Source of the DNA: JAVKSL01 sp039583695
GTDB lineage: Bacteria; Actinomycetota; Acidimicrobiia; Acidimicrobiales; JAJPHD01
Assembly: GCA_039583695.1 (NCBI GenBank)
Contig: JAVKSL010000004.1
Coordinates: 15,039-79,038, forward strand
Length of the DNA stretch: 64,000 bases
Reading direction: 5' to 3'
Positions 24,157 through 30,998 of this stretch are shown one piece after another; positions within the stretch are counted from its first letter, which is position 1; each line of letters starts with the position of its first letter. The notes below the pieces were generated by a model that did not search any database, was not told the DNA's origin, and saw nothing but the letters and a program-made list of their open reading frames with translations. The position numbers were made by a program, and so were the translations under genes.

Positions 24157-26309
24157 TCCGCAAAGCCTCACCAGGCTCCCCGAGCCGCTACGAGGGCGGT
24201 TACGGGGCCTCCCGGGGGCTGGGGGGCCTTCGGCGCAGCCCGCTGCCGTGGTTGGGGGGGTTGCTCGGCCTCTACCTGCTCGTTCCCATTGCCGCCCAAC
24301 TCTGGCGGGTCACCTCCAACGTCGGAGTGAGCGAACCAACCGCAGGATTGGGCTCGGCCCTCGCCATCTCGATGCTCACGGCCACAATATCGTCTGCGAT
24401 AATCGCCCTGCTCGGCATCCCGCTGGCCTGGACCCTGTCCCAGGCCCGGGGCCGCGCCTGGGAGATCATCGGCGTGGCGGTGCAGCTTCCCCTGGCGCTG
24501 CCCCCACTGATGAGCGGGATACTCCTGGTCGAGCTGTTCGGGCCGTACCGCTTTGTCGGTCAGCTTTTCGGGGGCCGCCTGACCACGACCGCGGCAGGGA
24601 TCGTGCTGGCGCAGACCTTCGTCGCTTCTCCCTTCTTGGTGATTGCGGCTCGCTCTGCCTTCTCCAGCATCGACCCCGGGTTGCTGGAGATGGCGTCCAC
24701 GCTCGGACATCGGAGCTGGTCAAGATTTGGGCGGGTCAGCCTTCCGTTGGCAGCTCCGGGCATACGAGCCGGCTTGCTGTTGACCTGGTTGAGGGCATTC
24801 GGCGAGTTCGGCGCCACGGAGATCGTGGCGTACCACCCGTACTCGCTGCCGGTGTTCACCTTCGTGCAGTTCGACGCCACCGGCCTGCCAGCCACCCTGG
24901 CTCCAACCGGAGCGGCGATCCTGGCAGCCATCGTGGTCCTGGCGCTGGCGCGCTGGCGGCCCCTGCGCTGGATCTGGGCGCAGTGGGGCCCGAAGGGGCG
25001 TGCCGGTGCGGCCCTGGTAGAGCGAGGCCCGGGGGGGCGCGGCCTGGCGGCGCTGGGGATGGGCCTGGCCGGGATCAAAGTGTCGGGGAGGAACGACTCG
25101 GCGACCCCGCAATGGGCTGGCGAAGGCACCGGACACGGGGCCGGCAGCATGGGGGCCGGCAGCATGGGGGCCGGCAGCATGGGGGCACCGACCCCGGGCG
25201 CTGGCGCGGCTGGCCGAACTGCCACCGGCCGGCCCCCAAAGCTGGCCTTTGACCTGGACACCCGGCTCGGAAACTTCGAGCTGCGACTCGAGCACCGCTG
25301 CAGTGCGCCTCACCTGGCAATCCTGGGACCTTCCGGGGCCGGCAAGTCTCTCACCCTGCGATGCCTCGCCGGGCTGCGGGGCCCCAAGGTCGGGACCGTA
25401 AAGCTCGGTGAGCGCAGGCTCGGCGCCCTCGCTCCTGAGGATCGCCGGATCGGCTGGGTACCGCAGGACTCCGCTCTGTTCCCTCACCTGAGCGTCTGGC
25501 GCCAGCTCACATTCGGTGTCGGAACCGACCCTGCCCTGGCAAAGCAGTGGATCGTGCGCCTGGGCCTGTGCGGCCTCGAAGACCGGCTGCCCCACCAGCT
25601 CTCCGGCGGCCAGCGCCAACGCGTTGCCCTGGCCCGGGCCCTGGCCCGCGCTCCCGACATCATCCTGCTCGACGAGCCTTTCTCCGCACTGGACAAGCCA
25701 GTCAGAGACCAGCTCCGTCGTGAGCTGCGTCGCCTCCAGGCAGAGATCGGCATCGCCACCGTGCTGGTGACCCACGACCCCGAGGAGGCCGCCATCTTGG
25801 CCGACGAGGTCATCATCATCGACAACGGTCGATCCCTGCAGGCGGGCACCAGGGAAGTTGTCTTCAGGCGGCCCGCCTCGCCCCAGGTGGCCCGCCTGCT
25901 GGGGATCGAAAACCTGCGCACGGGCACGATGCTGAGCCCGACCATCCTTATGAGCCACGGAGCTCACCTTTGCGTATCCGACGTCGGCATAGCACCGGGC
26001 TCGCCGATCACCTGGTGCATCCGCTCGGAGCATCTGTTGGTGAGGCCCGAGTCAGACACCGAGCTGATCAGGGGAACTTACGGCGCAACGGTGTTGGAAG
26101 TGCTGGACCTGGGCTGCCAACGCGAGGTGAGCGTGCAACTCGACGGTGGGTTGGAGCTGACTGCGACAACTCTCGGAGACTATGACCTGGCGCCCGGCCA
26201 GGGCTGTAACATCGCGATCCCCCCCGGGGCAGTCAGCCTGTGGTCGGCCCAAGTCGACGAGCTCACGGTCGACTCACCCAAGCCGAGCGGGGCCGCTATG
26301 CCAACCTGA
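24153..26309 (+). CDS. fused molybdate ABC permease and ATP-binding protein (ModB-ModC fusion with TOBE)
   Basis: One 718-residue chain carries a permease of about five helices (residues 30-280) with the ModB-type loop DPGLLEMASTLGHRSWSRF, a low-complexity linker, and a full ATPase. The ATPase has Walker A GPSGAGKS near 391, signature LSGGQRQRVALARAL near 485, Walker B with DEPFSALDKPVRD, switch His in LVTHDPEEAAIL, and a C-terminal TOBE region. ModB and ModC are usually separate proteins. The linker includes three GAGSM units. Start TTG at 24153 overlaps the modA-like stop as TTGA. Confidence 0.93.
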   Translation: MIRKASPGSPSRYEGGYGASRGLGGLRRSPLPWLGGLLGLYLLVPIAAQLWRVTSNVGVSEPTAGLGSALAISMLTATISSAIIALLGIPLAWTLSQARGRAWEIIGVAVQLPLALPPLMSGILLVELFGPYRFVGQLFGGRLTTTAAGIVLAQTFVASPFLVIAARSAFSSIDPGLLEMASTLGHRSWSRFGRVSLPLAAPGIRAGLLLTWLRAFGEFGATEIVAYHPYSLPVFTFVQFDATGLPATLAPTGAAILAAIVVLALARWRPLRWIWAQWGPKGRAGAALVERGPGGRGLAALGMGLAGIKVSGRNDSATPQWAGEGTGHGAGSMGAGSMGAGSMGAPTPGAGAAGRTATGRPPKLAFDLDTRLGNFELRLEHRCSAPHLAILGPSGAGKSLTLRCLAGLRGPKVGTVKLGERRLGALAPEDRRIGWVPQDSALFPHLSVWRQLTFGVGTDPALAKQWIVRLGLCGLEDRLPHQLSGGQRQRVALARALARAPDIILLDEPFSALDKPVRDQLRRELRRLQAEIGIATVLVTHDPEEAAILADEVIIIDNGRSLQAGTREVVFRRPASPQVARLLGIENLRTGTMLSPTILMSHGAHLCVSDVGIAPGSPITWCIRSEHLLVRPESDTELIRGTYGATVLEVLDLGCQREVSVQLDGGLELTATTLGDYDLAPGQGCNIAIPPGAVSLWSAQVDELTVDSPKPSGAAMPT
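25141..25185. repeat. three tandem copies of a 15-base unit in the ModB-ModC linker
   Basis: Copies of CCGGCAGCATGGGGG at 25141, 25156 and 25171 keep the frame and encode repeated Gly-Ala-Gly-Ser-Met between the permease and ATPase halves. Confidence 0.92.
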
Positions 26310-26315
26310 GGCGTT

Positions 26316-26358
26316 CTTGTCGTGATGACGAACCAAAAACGCAAACCATCGTGACAAG
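26316..26358. terminator. hairpin between the convergent modBC and glmS genes
   Basis: CTTGTC...GACAAG and an inner GATG/CATC pairing form a ten-pair stem with a 2x2 internal mismatch and a loop of about 19 bases. It begins six bases after the modBC stop. There is no clear U-tract, so this is a tentative terminator. Confidence 0.4.
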
Positions 26359-26403
26359 AGTGCCTTTGCGTCACACTTTCGGACGCCGCAGCCGGCCCGA
26401 CAG

Positions 26404-26445
26404 CCTGCGCCCACCGGCCTGCGCCCACCGGCCTGCGCCCACCGG
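26404..26445. repeat. three tandem copies of a 14-base unit before the glmS stop
   Basis: CCTGCGCCCACCGG is repeated exactly at 26404, 26418 and 26432, just outside the glmS 3' end in the modBC-glmS gap. There are no spacers, so it is not a CRISPR array. Confidence 0.92.
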
Positions 26446-26457
26446 CCTGCCAGGTCC

Positions 26458-28281
26458 TCAGCCCACAGTGACGCTCTTGGCCAGGTTGCGCGGGTGGTCA
26501 ATGTCACGGCCAAGGTGACGAGCCACGTGGTAGGCCAGCAGCTGGAGTGGGATCGTCAGCAGGATCGGATCCAGCTCGGGCTCGTTACGGGGAACCGTGA
26601 TGACATGATCGAACAGCGACGCGTCCAGCTCTCCTGCTTCGGTCGCCACCCCCACCACTGGCCCGCCGCGAGCACAGATCTCGGCGATCGTCGATAGGTT
26701 CTTCGCCCGCAGCTCATCCGCTGGCAGGACGGCCACGGTGGGCAGCTCAGGGCTGATCAGCGCCAGCGGTCCGTGTTTGAGCTCGGAGGCCGGATAGGCC
26801 TCGGCGTGAATGTAAGAGACCTCCTTGAGCTTCTGCGCCCCCTCTCTGGCAACCGGCCAGGCTGTCCCCCTCCCGACGAACATCACGCTGGATGCGCTGG
26901 CCACCTGCTCGGCAATCACCGAGATGTGGCCCTCGCCTTGCAGGATCTCCGCCGCCTGGCTCGGCAGGCGGCGCAACCCGTCCAGCAGACGGCGCCCATC
27001 GGCGGGACCCAGGTCGCGCACCCGGCCCAGGTGCAGGGCGAGCAGGGCCAGGGCCACCCCGGTCGAGGTGAACGACTTCGTGGAGGTGACCGAGCACTCT
27101 GGCCCGGCGTGAAGGTAGATGCCTCCCTCACACGCACGGGCGAGCGAGCTGCCCACCACGTTCACCACGCCCAACACCCTGGCTCCGCGCCGGGCCAGCT
27201 CCTCGACGGCAGCAAGGGTGTCGTAGGTCTCGCCCGACTGGCTGATGGCGACGTAGAGGGTGTCCGGCTCGATCACCGGGTTTCGGTGACGGTACTCCCC
27301 CGCCGGTTCCGCCTCAGCTGGCATCCGGGCGAGGCTCTCGATCAGGTTGGCCCCGAGCGCTCCGGCGTAGTACGCCGAGCCGCACCCGAGAAGGCGAACC
27401 CGGCGGAACTGGCGGGCAGCGCGGGCGTCCAGGTCCAGCCCGCCGAGCACCACCGAGGAGAACCGCTCGTCGATGCGCCCCCGCAACGACCGCTCCAGCA
27501 CGGTGGGTTGCTCGTGGATCTCCTTGTGCATGAAATCAGCGTGCCCGTCGGCGTCGTAGTGACCCGACTCGGCCTCAACAGTTATCGGCAGCCGGGTGGT
27601 CACCCGGTCGTCGAGGGTGCTGGAGCGATAGCCGTCCCGGGTGAGCACCGCCAGCTCACCGTCCTCCAGATGCACCACCTGCTGGGTGAAGCGCACGAGG
27701 GCCGCCACGTCGGAAGCCACCAGGGTCTCGTGGTCACCGATGCCGAGGACCACAGAGCTACCATTTCGTGCTGCGACGATGCGATCAGGGTGCCTGGCGT
27801 CCACGACGGCCAGCCCGTAGGTCCCTTCGACCATCGACAGGGCCTCGCGCACCGCGTCCTCCAGGCGCTCGGCACCCGAACGGGCGATCAGGTGAGCAAG
27901 CACCTCGGAGTCGGTCTCCGAGGTGAACACCACGCCCTCGACCTCGAGCTTGGCGCGCAGCTCGGCGGCATTCTCGAATATGCCGTTGTGCACGATGGCG
28001 ATGCGACCACTTACGTCGGTGTGTGGATGTGCGTTGGCGTCGGTGGGCGCCCCGTGCGTGGCCCAGCGGGTGTGAGCAATGCCTGCATGACCGCCGACGC
28101 GGGCCGGCAGGCGAGCCTCGAGGTCGCGCACCCGCCCGGCGACCTTGTGAACTCGCAGGCGGCCGCCTCCCGCGACGGCCAGGCCGGCGGAGTCGTAGCC
28201 CCGGTACTCGAGGCGACGGAGCCCGTCGATCAGGACAGGAACTACTGGTTGGCCGCCTATGTAGCCGACAATGCCGCACAT
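26458..28281 (-). CDS. glmS: glutamine-fructose-6-phosphate aminotransferase (isomerizing)
   Basis: GlmS makes glucosamine-6-phosphate, the first step to UDP-GlcNAc for peptidoglycan. The 607-residue protein has full length. Cys2 in MCGIVGYIGG is the glutaminase nucleophile, TRWATHGAPT and HNGIFENAAEL belong to the N-terminal domain, and two SIS sugar-isomerase domains follow (GCGSAYYAG near 290, VGRGTAWPVAREGAQKLKE near 465). The C-terminus ends in HPRNLAKSVTVG, as in other GlmS proteins. No glmS ribozyme is expected in actinobacteria and none is visible. It follows the small hypothetical gene by 20 bases. Confidence 0.97.
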   Translation of the reverse strand: MCGIVGYIGGQPVVPVLIDGLRRLEYRGYDSAGLAVAGGGRLRVHKVAGRVRDLEARLPARVGGHAGIAHTRWATHGAPTDANAHPHTDVSGRIAIVHNGIFENAAELRAKLEVEGVVFTSETDSEVLAHLIARSGAERLEDAVREALSMVEGTYGLAVVDARHPDRIVAARNGSSVVLGIGDHETLVASDVAALVRFTQQVVHLEDGELAVLTRDGYRSSTLDDRVTTRLPITVEAESGHYDADGHADFMHKEIHEQPTVLERSLRGRIDERFSSVVLGGLDLDARAARQFRRVRLLGCGSAYYAGALGANLIESLARMPAEAEPAGEYRHRNPVIEPDTLYVAISQSGETYDTLAAVEELARRGARVLGVVNVVGSSLARACEGGIYLHAGPECSVTSTKSFTSTGVALALLALHLGRVRDLGPADGRRLLDGLRRLPSQAAEILQGEGHISVIAEQVASASSVMFVGRGTAWPVAREGAQKLKEVSYIHAEAYPASELKHGPLALISPELPTVAVLPADELRAKNLSTIAEICARGGPVVGVATEAGELDASLFDHVITVPRNEPELDPILLTIPLQLLAYHVARHLGRDIDHPRNLAKSVTVG

Positions 28282-28301
28282 GTTTAGGATTGTCCTTTCG
28301 G

Positions 28302-28583
28302 TCAGCCGTACACGATACGGCGAAGCTGGCGTAGCGAGAGGCGGGGCGGAGCGACTAGGCGGTGCTCCAGCTCAGCCGAGATCTGCGTGAATATGGCCGG
28401 GTTGGTCAGGCCGGCCGCCTGCAGCTCCCGGTGGCGGCGGCGCACCAGCACCTCGATGGTCTCGGCAAAATACGCCGTCACCTCGGCCACCACCCGGGCC
28501 GCCTCCCCCCGGTCGAGGGCGGTGGTATGGACCAAGCGGCTCACGAGGTCCTGGTGGGTAGGTTGCAGTGCTAGGACGCTCAC
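28302..28583 (-). CDS. small helical protein of unknown function upstream of glmS
   Basis: The protein has about 93 residues from the GTG at 28583; the frame is open to a TTG at 28619, which falls inside a palindrome and is less likely. It is strongly helical and charged (DRGEAARVVAEVTAYFAETIEVLVRRR) and ends in the compact basic motif SLRQLRRIVYG. I believe similar small proteins with RHRELQxxGLxNP-type segments occur in other bacteria, but I cannot name the family. It probably shares a transcript with glmS. Confidence 0.6.
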   Translation of the reverse strand: MSVLALQPTHQDLVSRLVHTTALDRGEAARVVAEVTAYFAETIEVLVRRRHRELQAAGLTNPAIFTQISAELEHRLVAPPRLSLRQLRRIVYG

Positions 28584-28617
28584 CCACTCAACTATGCCAT
28601 GCTCTCGGTCCAAGTGC

Positions 28618-28649
28618 AACTATTTTGCCCGAATCCGGGCAAAATAGTT
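28618..28649. terminator. perfect 14-bp palindrome at the end of aroE
   Basis: The arms at 28618-28631 and 28636-28649 are exact complements around the loop AATC. The palindrome begins at the aroE stop codon and runs to about 35 bases before the next gene's start. A terminator of the alaS-aroE operon is likely, but no U-tract follows and it could equally be an operator for the downstream gene. Confidence 0.6.
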
Positions 28650-29551
28650 CAGATATCGGCGGCTGCCGCGGCGGCACGCATCGCATCCAGGGGTGCGCTC
28701 TGAGCAGTCCAGAGCCGAAAAGAGTGGGCAGCCTGGTGCACCAGCATCCCCAGCCCGCCAACTGCGATTGCTCCGCGTGCCGCTGCAGCCTCCACCAGCG
28801 GGGTGCGTCGCGGGTGATAGACCAGGTCCACCAGCACCTGGCCCGGTCCGAGGCGCTCGACCGGCACAGCCAGCAGCCCGGTCAGGGCCGACTCGGTCGC
28901 TGCCCCAGCCATCCCGAGCGGGGCCGACTCGGTCGCTGCCCCAGCCATGCCGAGCGGCGTGGCGTTCACCACCAGGTCCACCCCCTCGACCTCCTCGGCG
29001 ACACCGACCCGACCGATCCCGCCTGCCAGGGCCACGGCAGCCTCAGCCCGGTGGCGGCTCCGGTTGACCACCACCACCGACGCCGCCCCAGCCGAGGCAA
29101 GCGCCAGGACAACTGCCCGCGCTGAGCCGCCGGCACCCACCACCAGACAGCTCCGACCAGCAGGATCGAAGCCCTCGTCCAACCGGAGCGCATCGAGGAA
29201 CCCCGACCCGTCGGTGCTCTCCCCCACCAGCTCCTCGCCCACCCGGACCACGGTGTTGAGCGCGCCCAGCGCTGCCGCCGTGGGACTCAACCGGTCCAGG
29301 TGAGGAAGCACCGCGGCCTTGTGGGGCATCGTGACGTTCAATCCCTCGAGACCGAGTGCCCGAGCACCCGCCACTGCTGCTCCCACCCCGCCCGCCGCTA
29401 CAGGCAGTGCAACGTAGACCCAATCGAGGCCCAGAGCCGCAAAGGCCGCGTTGTGAAGCACTGGAGACAACGAGTGGCGAACCGGATCCCCGATGACCCC
29501 AACCAGTCGCGTAATGCCAGTGGGCCAAGAGCCAGTGGACCGCTCGGTCAA
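28649..29551 (-). CDS. aroE: shikimate dehydrogenase
   Basis: AroE reduces 3-dehydroshikimate with NADPH in aromatic amino-acid synthesis. Motifs are GDPVRHSLSPVLHN with the shikimate-binding serines, NVTMPHKAAVLPHLD with the catalytic Lys, ALNTVVR, the GAGGSAR nucleotide loop and VVNATPLGM. The C-terminus GGLGMLVHQAAHSF is typical. The 300-residue length is a little above normal because a 12-residue piece (APLGMAGAATES) is duplicated. Start is TTG at 29551, overlapping the mltG stop as TTGA. Confidence 0.95.
   Translation of the reverse strand: MTERSTGSWPTGITRLVGVIGDPVRHSLSPVLHNAAFAALGLDWVYVALPVAAGGVGAAVAGARALGLEGLNVTMPHKAAVLPHLDRLSPTAAALGALNTVVRVGEELVGESTDGSGFLDALRLDEGFDPAGRSCLVVGAGGSARAVVLALASAGAASVVVVNRSRHRAEAAVALAGGIGRVGVAEEVEGVDLVVNATPLGMAGAATESAPLGMAGAATESALTGLLAVPVERLGPGQVLVDLVYHPRRTPLVEAAAARGAIAVGGLGMLVHQAAHSFRLWTAQSAPLDAMRAAAAAADI
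28885..28956. repeat. in-frame 36-base tandem duplication within aroE
   Basis: Copies at 28885-28920 and 28921-28956 differ by one base. They duplicate 12 residues directly after the NATPLGM motif in the NADP-binding domain. Confidence 0.95.
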
Positions 29552-30567
29552 GAAAGACCCAGGCTCTGCGCCTTGGCCTCGTTGGCCAGCTGGCAGGAGT
29601 AGCTATGACAAAACGCCTCTGCACCGTCCTGATTTACAACCACGAAGTAGAGCCAGTTGCCCGGTGTCGGGTGCAGGGCGGCATCCAGGGCCTCGATCCC
29701 CGGAGAGGCGATTGGGGTCGGGGGAAGGCCCTTCACCTCGTAGCTGTTATAAGGGGAGTTGGGATCGACGTACTTCGCGTCCTGGGTGAGGGGTTTGCCC
29801 CCGTTTGCGTATACCACCGTGGCATCGATATCCAACGCCATCCCTTGAGCCAGACGGTTGTAGATGACCCGGGCGACCTTGGCCATGTCAGTTGGAGCGT
29901 TGGCCTCCTTGATGACCAGCGACGCCACGATCACCGCCTGGTATGGGGTGACCCCGACCTTGGCCGCCCCCTGGGCCAAGTTGATCGAGGTCGCCTCCTG
30001 GTCGAACGCGCTCACCATCATCTGCAGTATTGCCTGGTCGGACGTGCTGGCGGGAAAGGAGTAGGTGGCAGGAAACAACAGACCCTCCAGATTGTCCGCA
30101 CCGCCAGGTTCGTACGGCGAGGTGACCTGGCCGCTCCTTGCCTCGGCCAAGAACCCCGAAGCGCTATGCCCCGGGATCTGGCCCACCCTGGCGGCTATCT
30201 GAGCCAGCGAGAAGCCCTCCGGGATGACCAGGTGAACCAGCGGGGGCCCCTTGGACAGCGTCGACAAGATCTGAGCGTAAGGCTCATGGCGAGCAAGCAC
30301 GTAAGTCCCCGCATCTATCGTCGGCGCTCCGTGCGCACGAAGATAGTTCCGGAAGACAAAGGTGCTGCCAATCACCCCATCCTTGGACAGGGTCGGGGCC
30401 AGGGACGACAGACCCTCACCGGCCGGCACCACCACGGTGACCGGTGCGCCCCCCGCCGACGAGCGAACCTGGCCGAGCACCCAGGCCCAGGTGCCGCCCG
30501 CGAGGCCGATAAGCAGGGCGAGCACGCCAAGACCCACGTAAAGACCCCGTCGATGAGCCTTCCTCAC
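29548..30567 (-). CDS. mltG: endolytic peptidoglycan transglycosylase MltG (YceG)
   Basis: MltG cuts nascent glycan strands at the membrane and sets their length. It has one N-terminal helix (about 8-30), a LysM-like segment and the YceG catalytic domain. The key motif ASLVIKEA retains the Glu that corresponds to E. coli Glu218, followed by KVARVIYNRL, LDIDATVVYA, YNSYEVKGLPPTPIASPG and ALHPTPGNWLYFVV. The frame is open to 30723, but the GTG at 30567 overlaps the ruvX stop (GTGA) and gives a normal 339-residue protein. Confidence 0.95.
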   Translation of the reverse strand: MRKAHRRGLYVGLGVLALLIGLAGGTWAWVLGQVRSSAGGAPVTVVVPAGEGLSSLAPTLSKDGVIGSTFVFRNYLRAHGAPTIDAGTYVLARHEPYAQILSTLSKGPPLVHLVIPEGFSLAQIAARVGQIPGHSASGFLAEARSGQVTSPYEPGGADNLEGLLFPATYSFPASTSDQAILQMMVSAFDQEATSINLAQGAAKVGVTPYQAVIVASLVIKEANAPTDMAKVARVIYNRLAQGMALDIDATVVYANGGKPLTQDAKYVDPNSPYNSYEVKGLPPTPIASPGIEALDAALHPTPGNWLYFVVVNQDGAEAFCHSYSCQLANEAKAQSLGLS

Positions 30568-30998
30568 GACGCGGCACCACCACTGAACAAACGCCGGTCC
30601 AGCCAGGCCTGCAAGAGCACTGCGGCGGCAGCGCTGTCGATAACTACCCTCTGGTGCCGGGAGCGCCGCCCGGCAACCTGCATCCCCCTCGCTGCGCTCA
30701 CCGTCGAGAGTCGCTCGTCGCAAACCTCGACCGGCACCCCCAAGGCGGCGCGCAGCGAGGCGGCCTCGGACATGGCCGCCCGAGCCGCTGGACCCATGCG
30801 ACCATCCATCGACAGCGGCAAGCCAACAACCAGCACCTCGGCCCCCGTCTCGGCCACCAGCGCCGCAATCGCAGCTTGATCTCTCACCAGATTCCCCGAT
30901 CTCACGATGGTTGTGTAGGGGGACGCGAGGGTCCCCCGGCTGTCGCTCAGCGCCACACCGATCCTTACCGAGCCCAGGTCCAGCCCGAGGGCCTTCAC
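30564..30998 (-). CDS. ruvX: putative pre-16S rRNA nuclease / Holliday-junction resolvase-like RuvX (YqgF)
   Basis: The RNase H-fold protein has 144 residues with the family motifs LGLDLGSVRIGVALSD near the start (acidic residue Asp7), VVGLPLSMDGRMGPAA, VEVCDERLSTV and DSAAAAVLLQAWLD (last acidic residue). It follows alaS with an ATGA overlap and leads into mltG with a GTGA overlap. The order alaS-ruvX-mltG-aroE is a well-known actinobacterial arrangement. Confidence 0.96.
   Translation of the reverse strand: MKALGLDLGSVRIGVALSDSRGTLASPYTTIVRSGNLVRDQAAIAALVAETGAEVLVVGLPLSMDGRMGPAARAAMSEAASLRAALGVPVEVCDERLSTVSAARGMQVAGRRSRHQRVVIDSAAAAVLLQAWLDRRLFSGGAAS

Noticed and set aside
26404..26445. Repeats before glmS as a possible CRISPR array
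   Set aside because: The 14-base units are directly adjacent with no spacers.
26773..28287. 504-residue reading frame on the plus strand opposite glmS
   Set aside because: glmS is certain on the other strand; the frame has no motif and an odd residue composition rich in Gly, His, Gln and Val.
29548..30567. MltG suspected of lacking its catalytic Glu because the usual EKE motif reads IKE
   Set aside because: The essential E. coli Glu218 is the second Glu of that motif, and it is conserved here.
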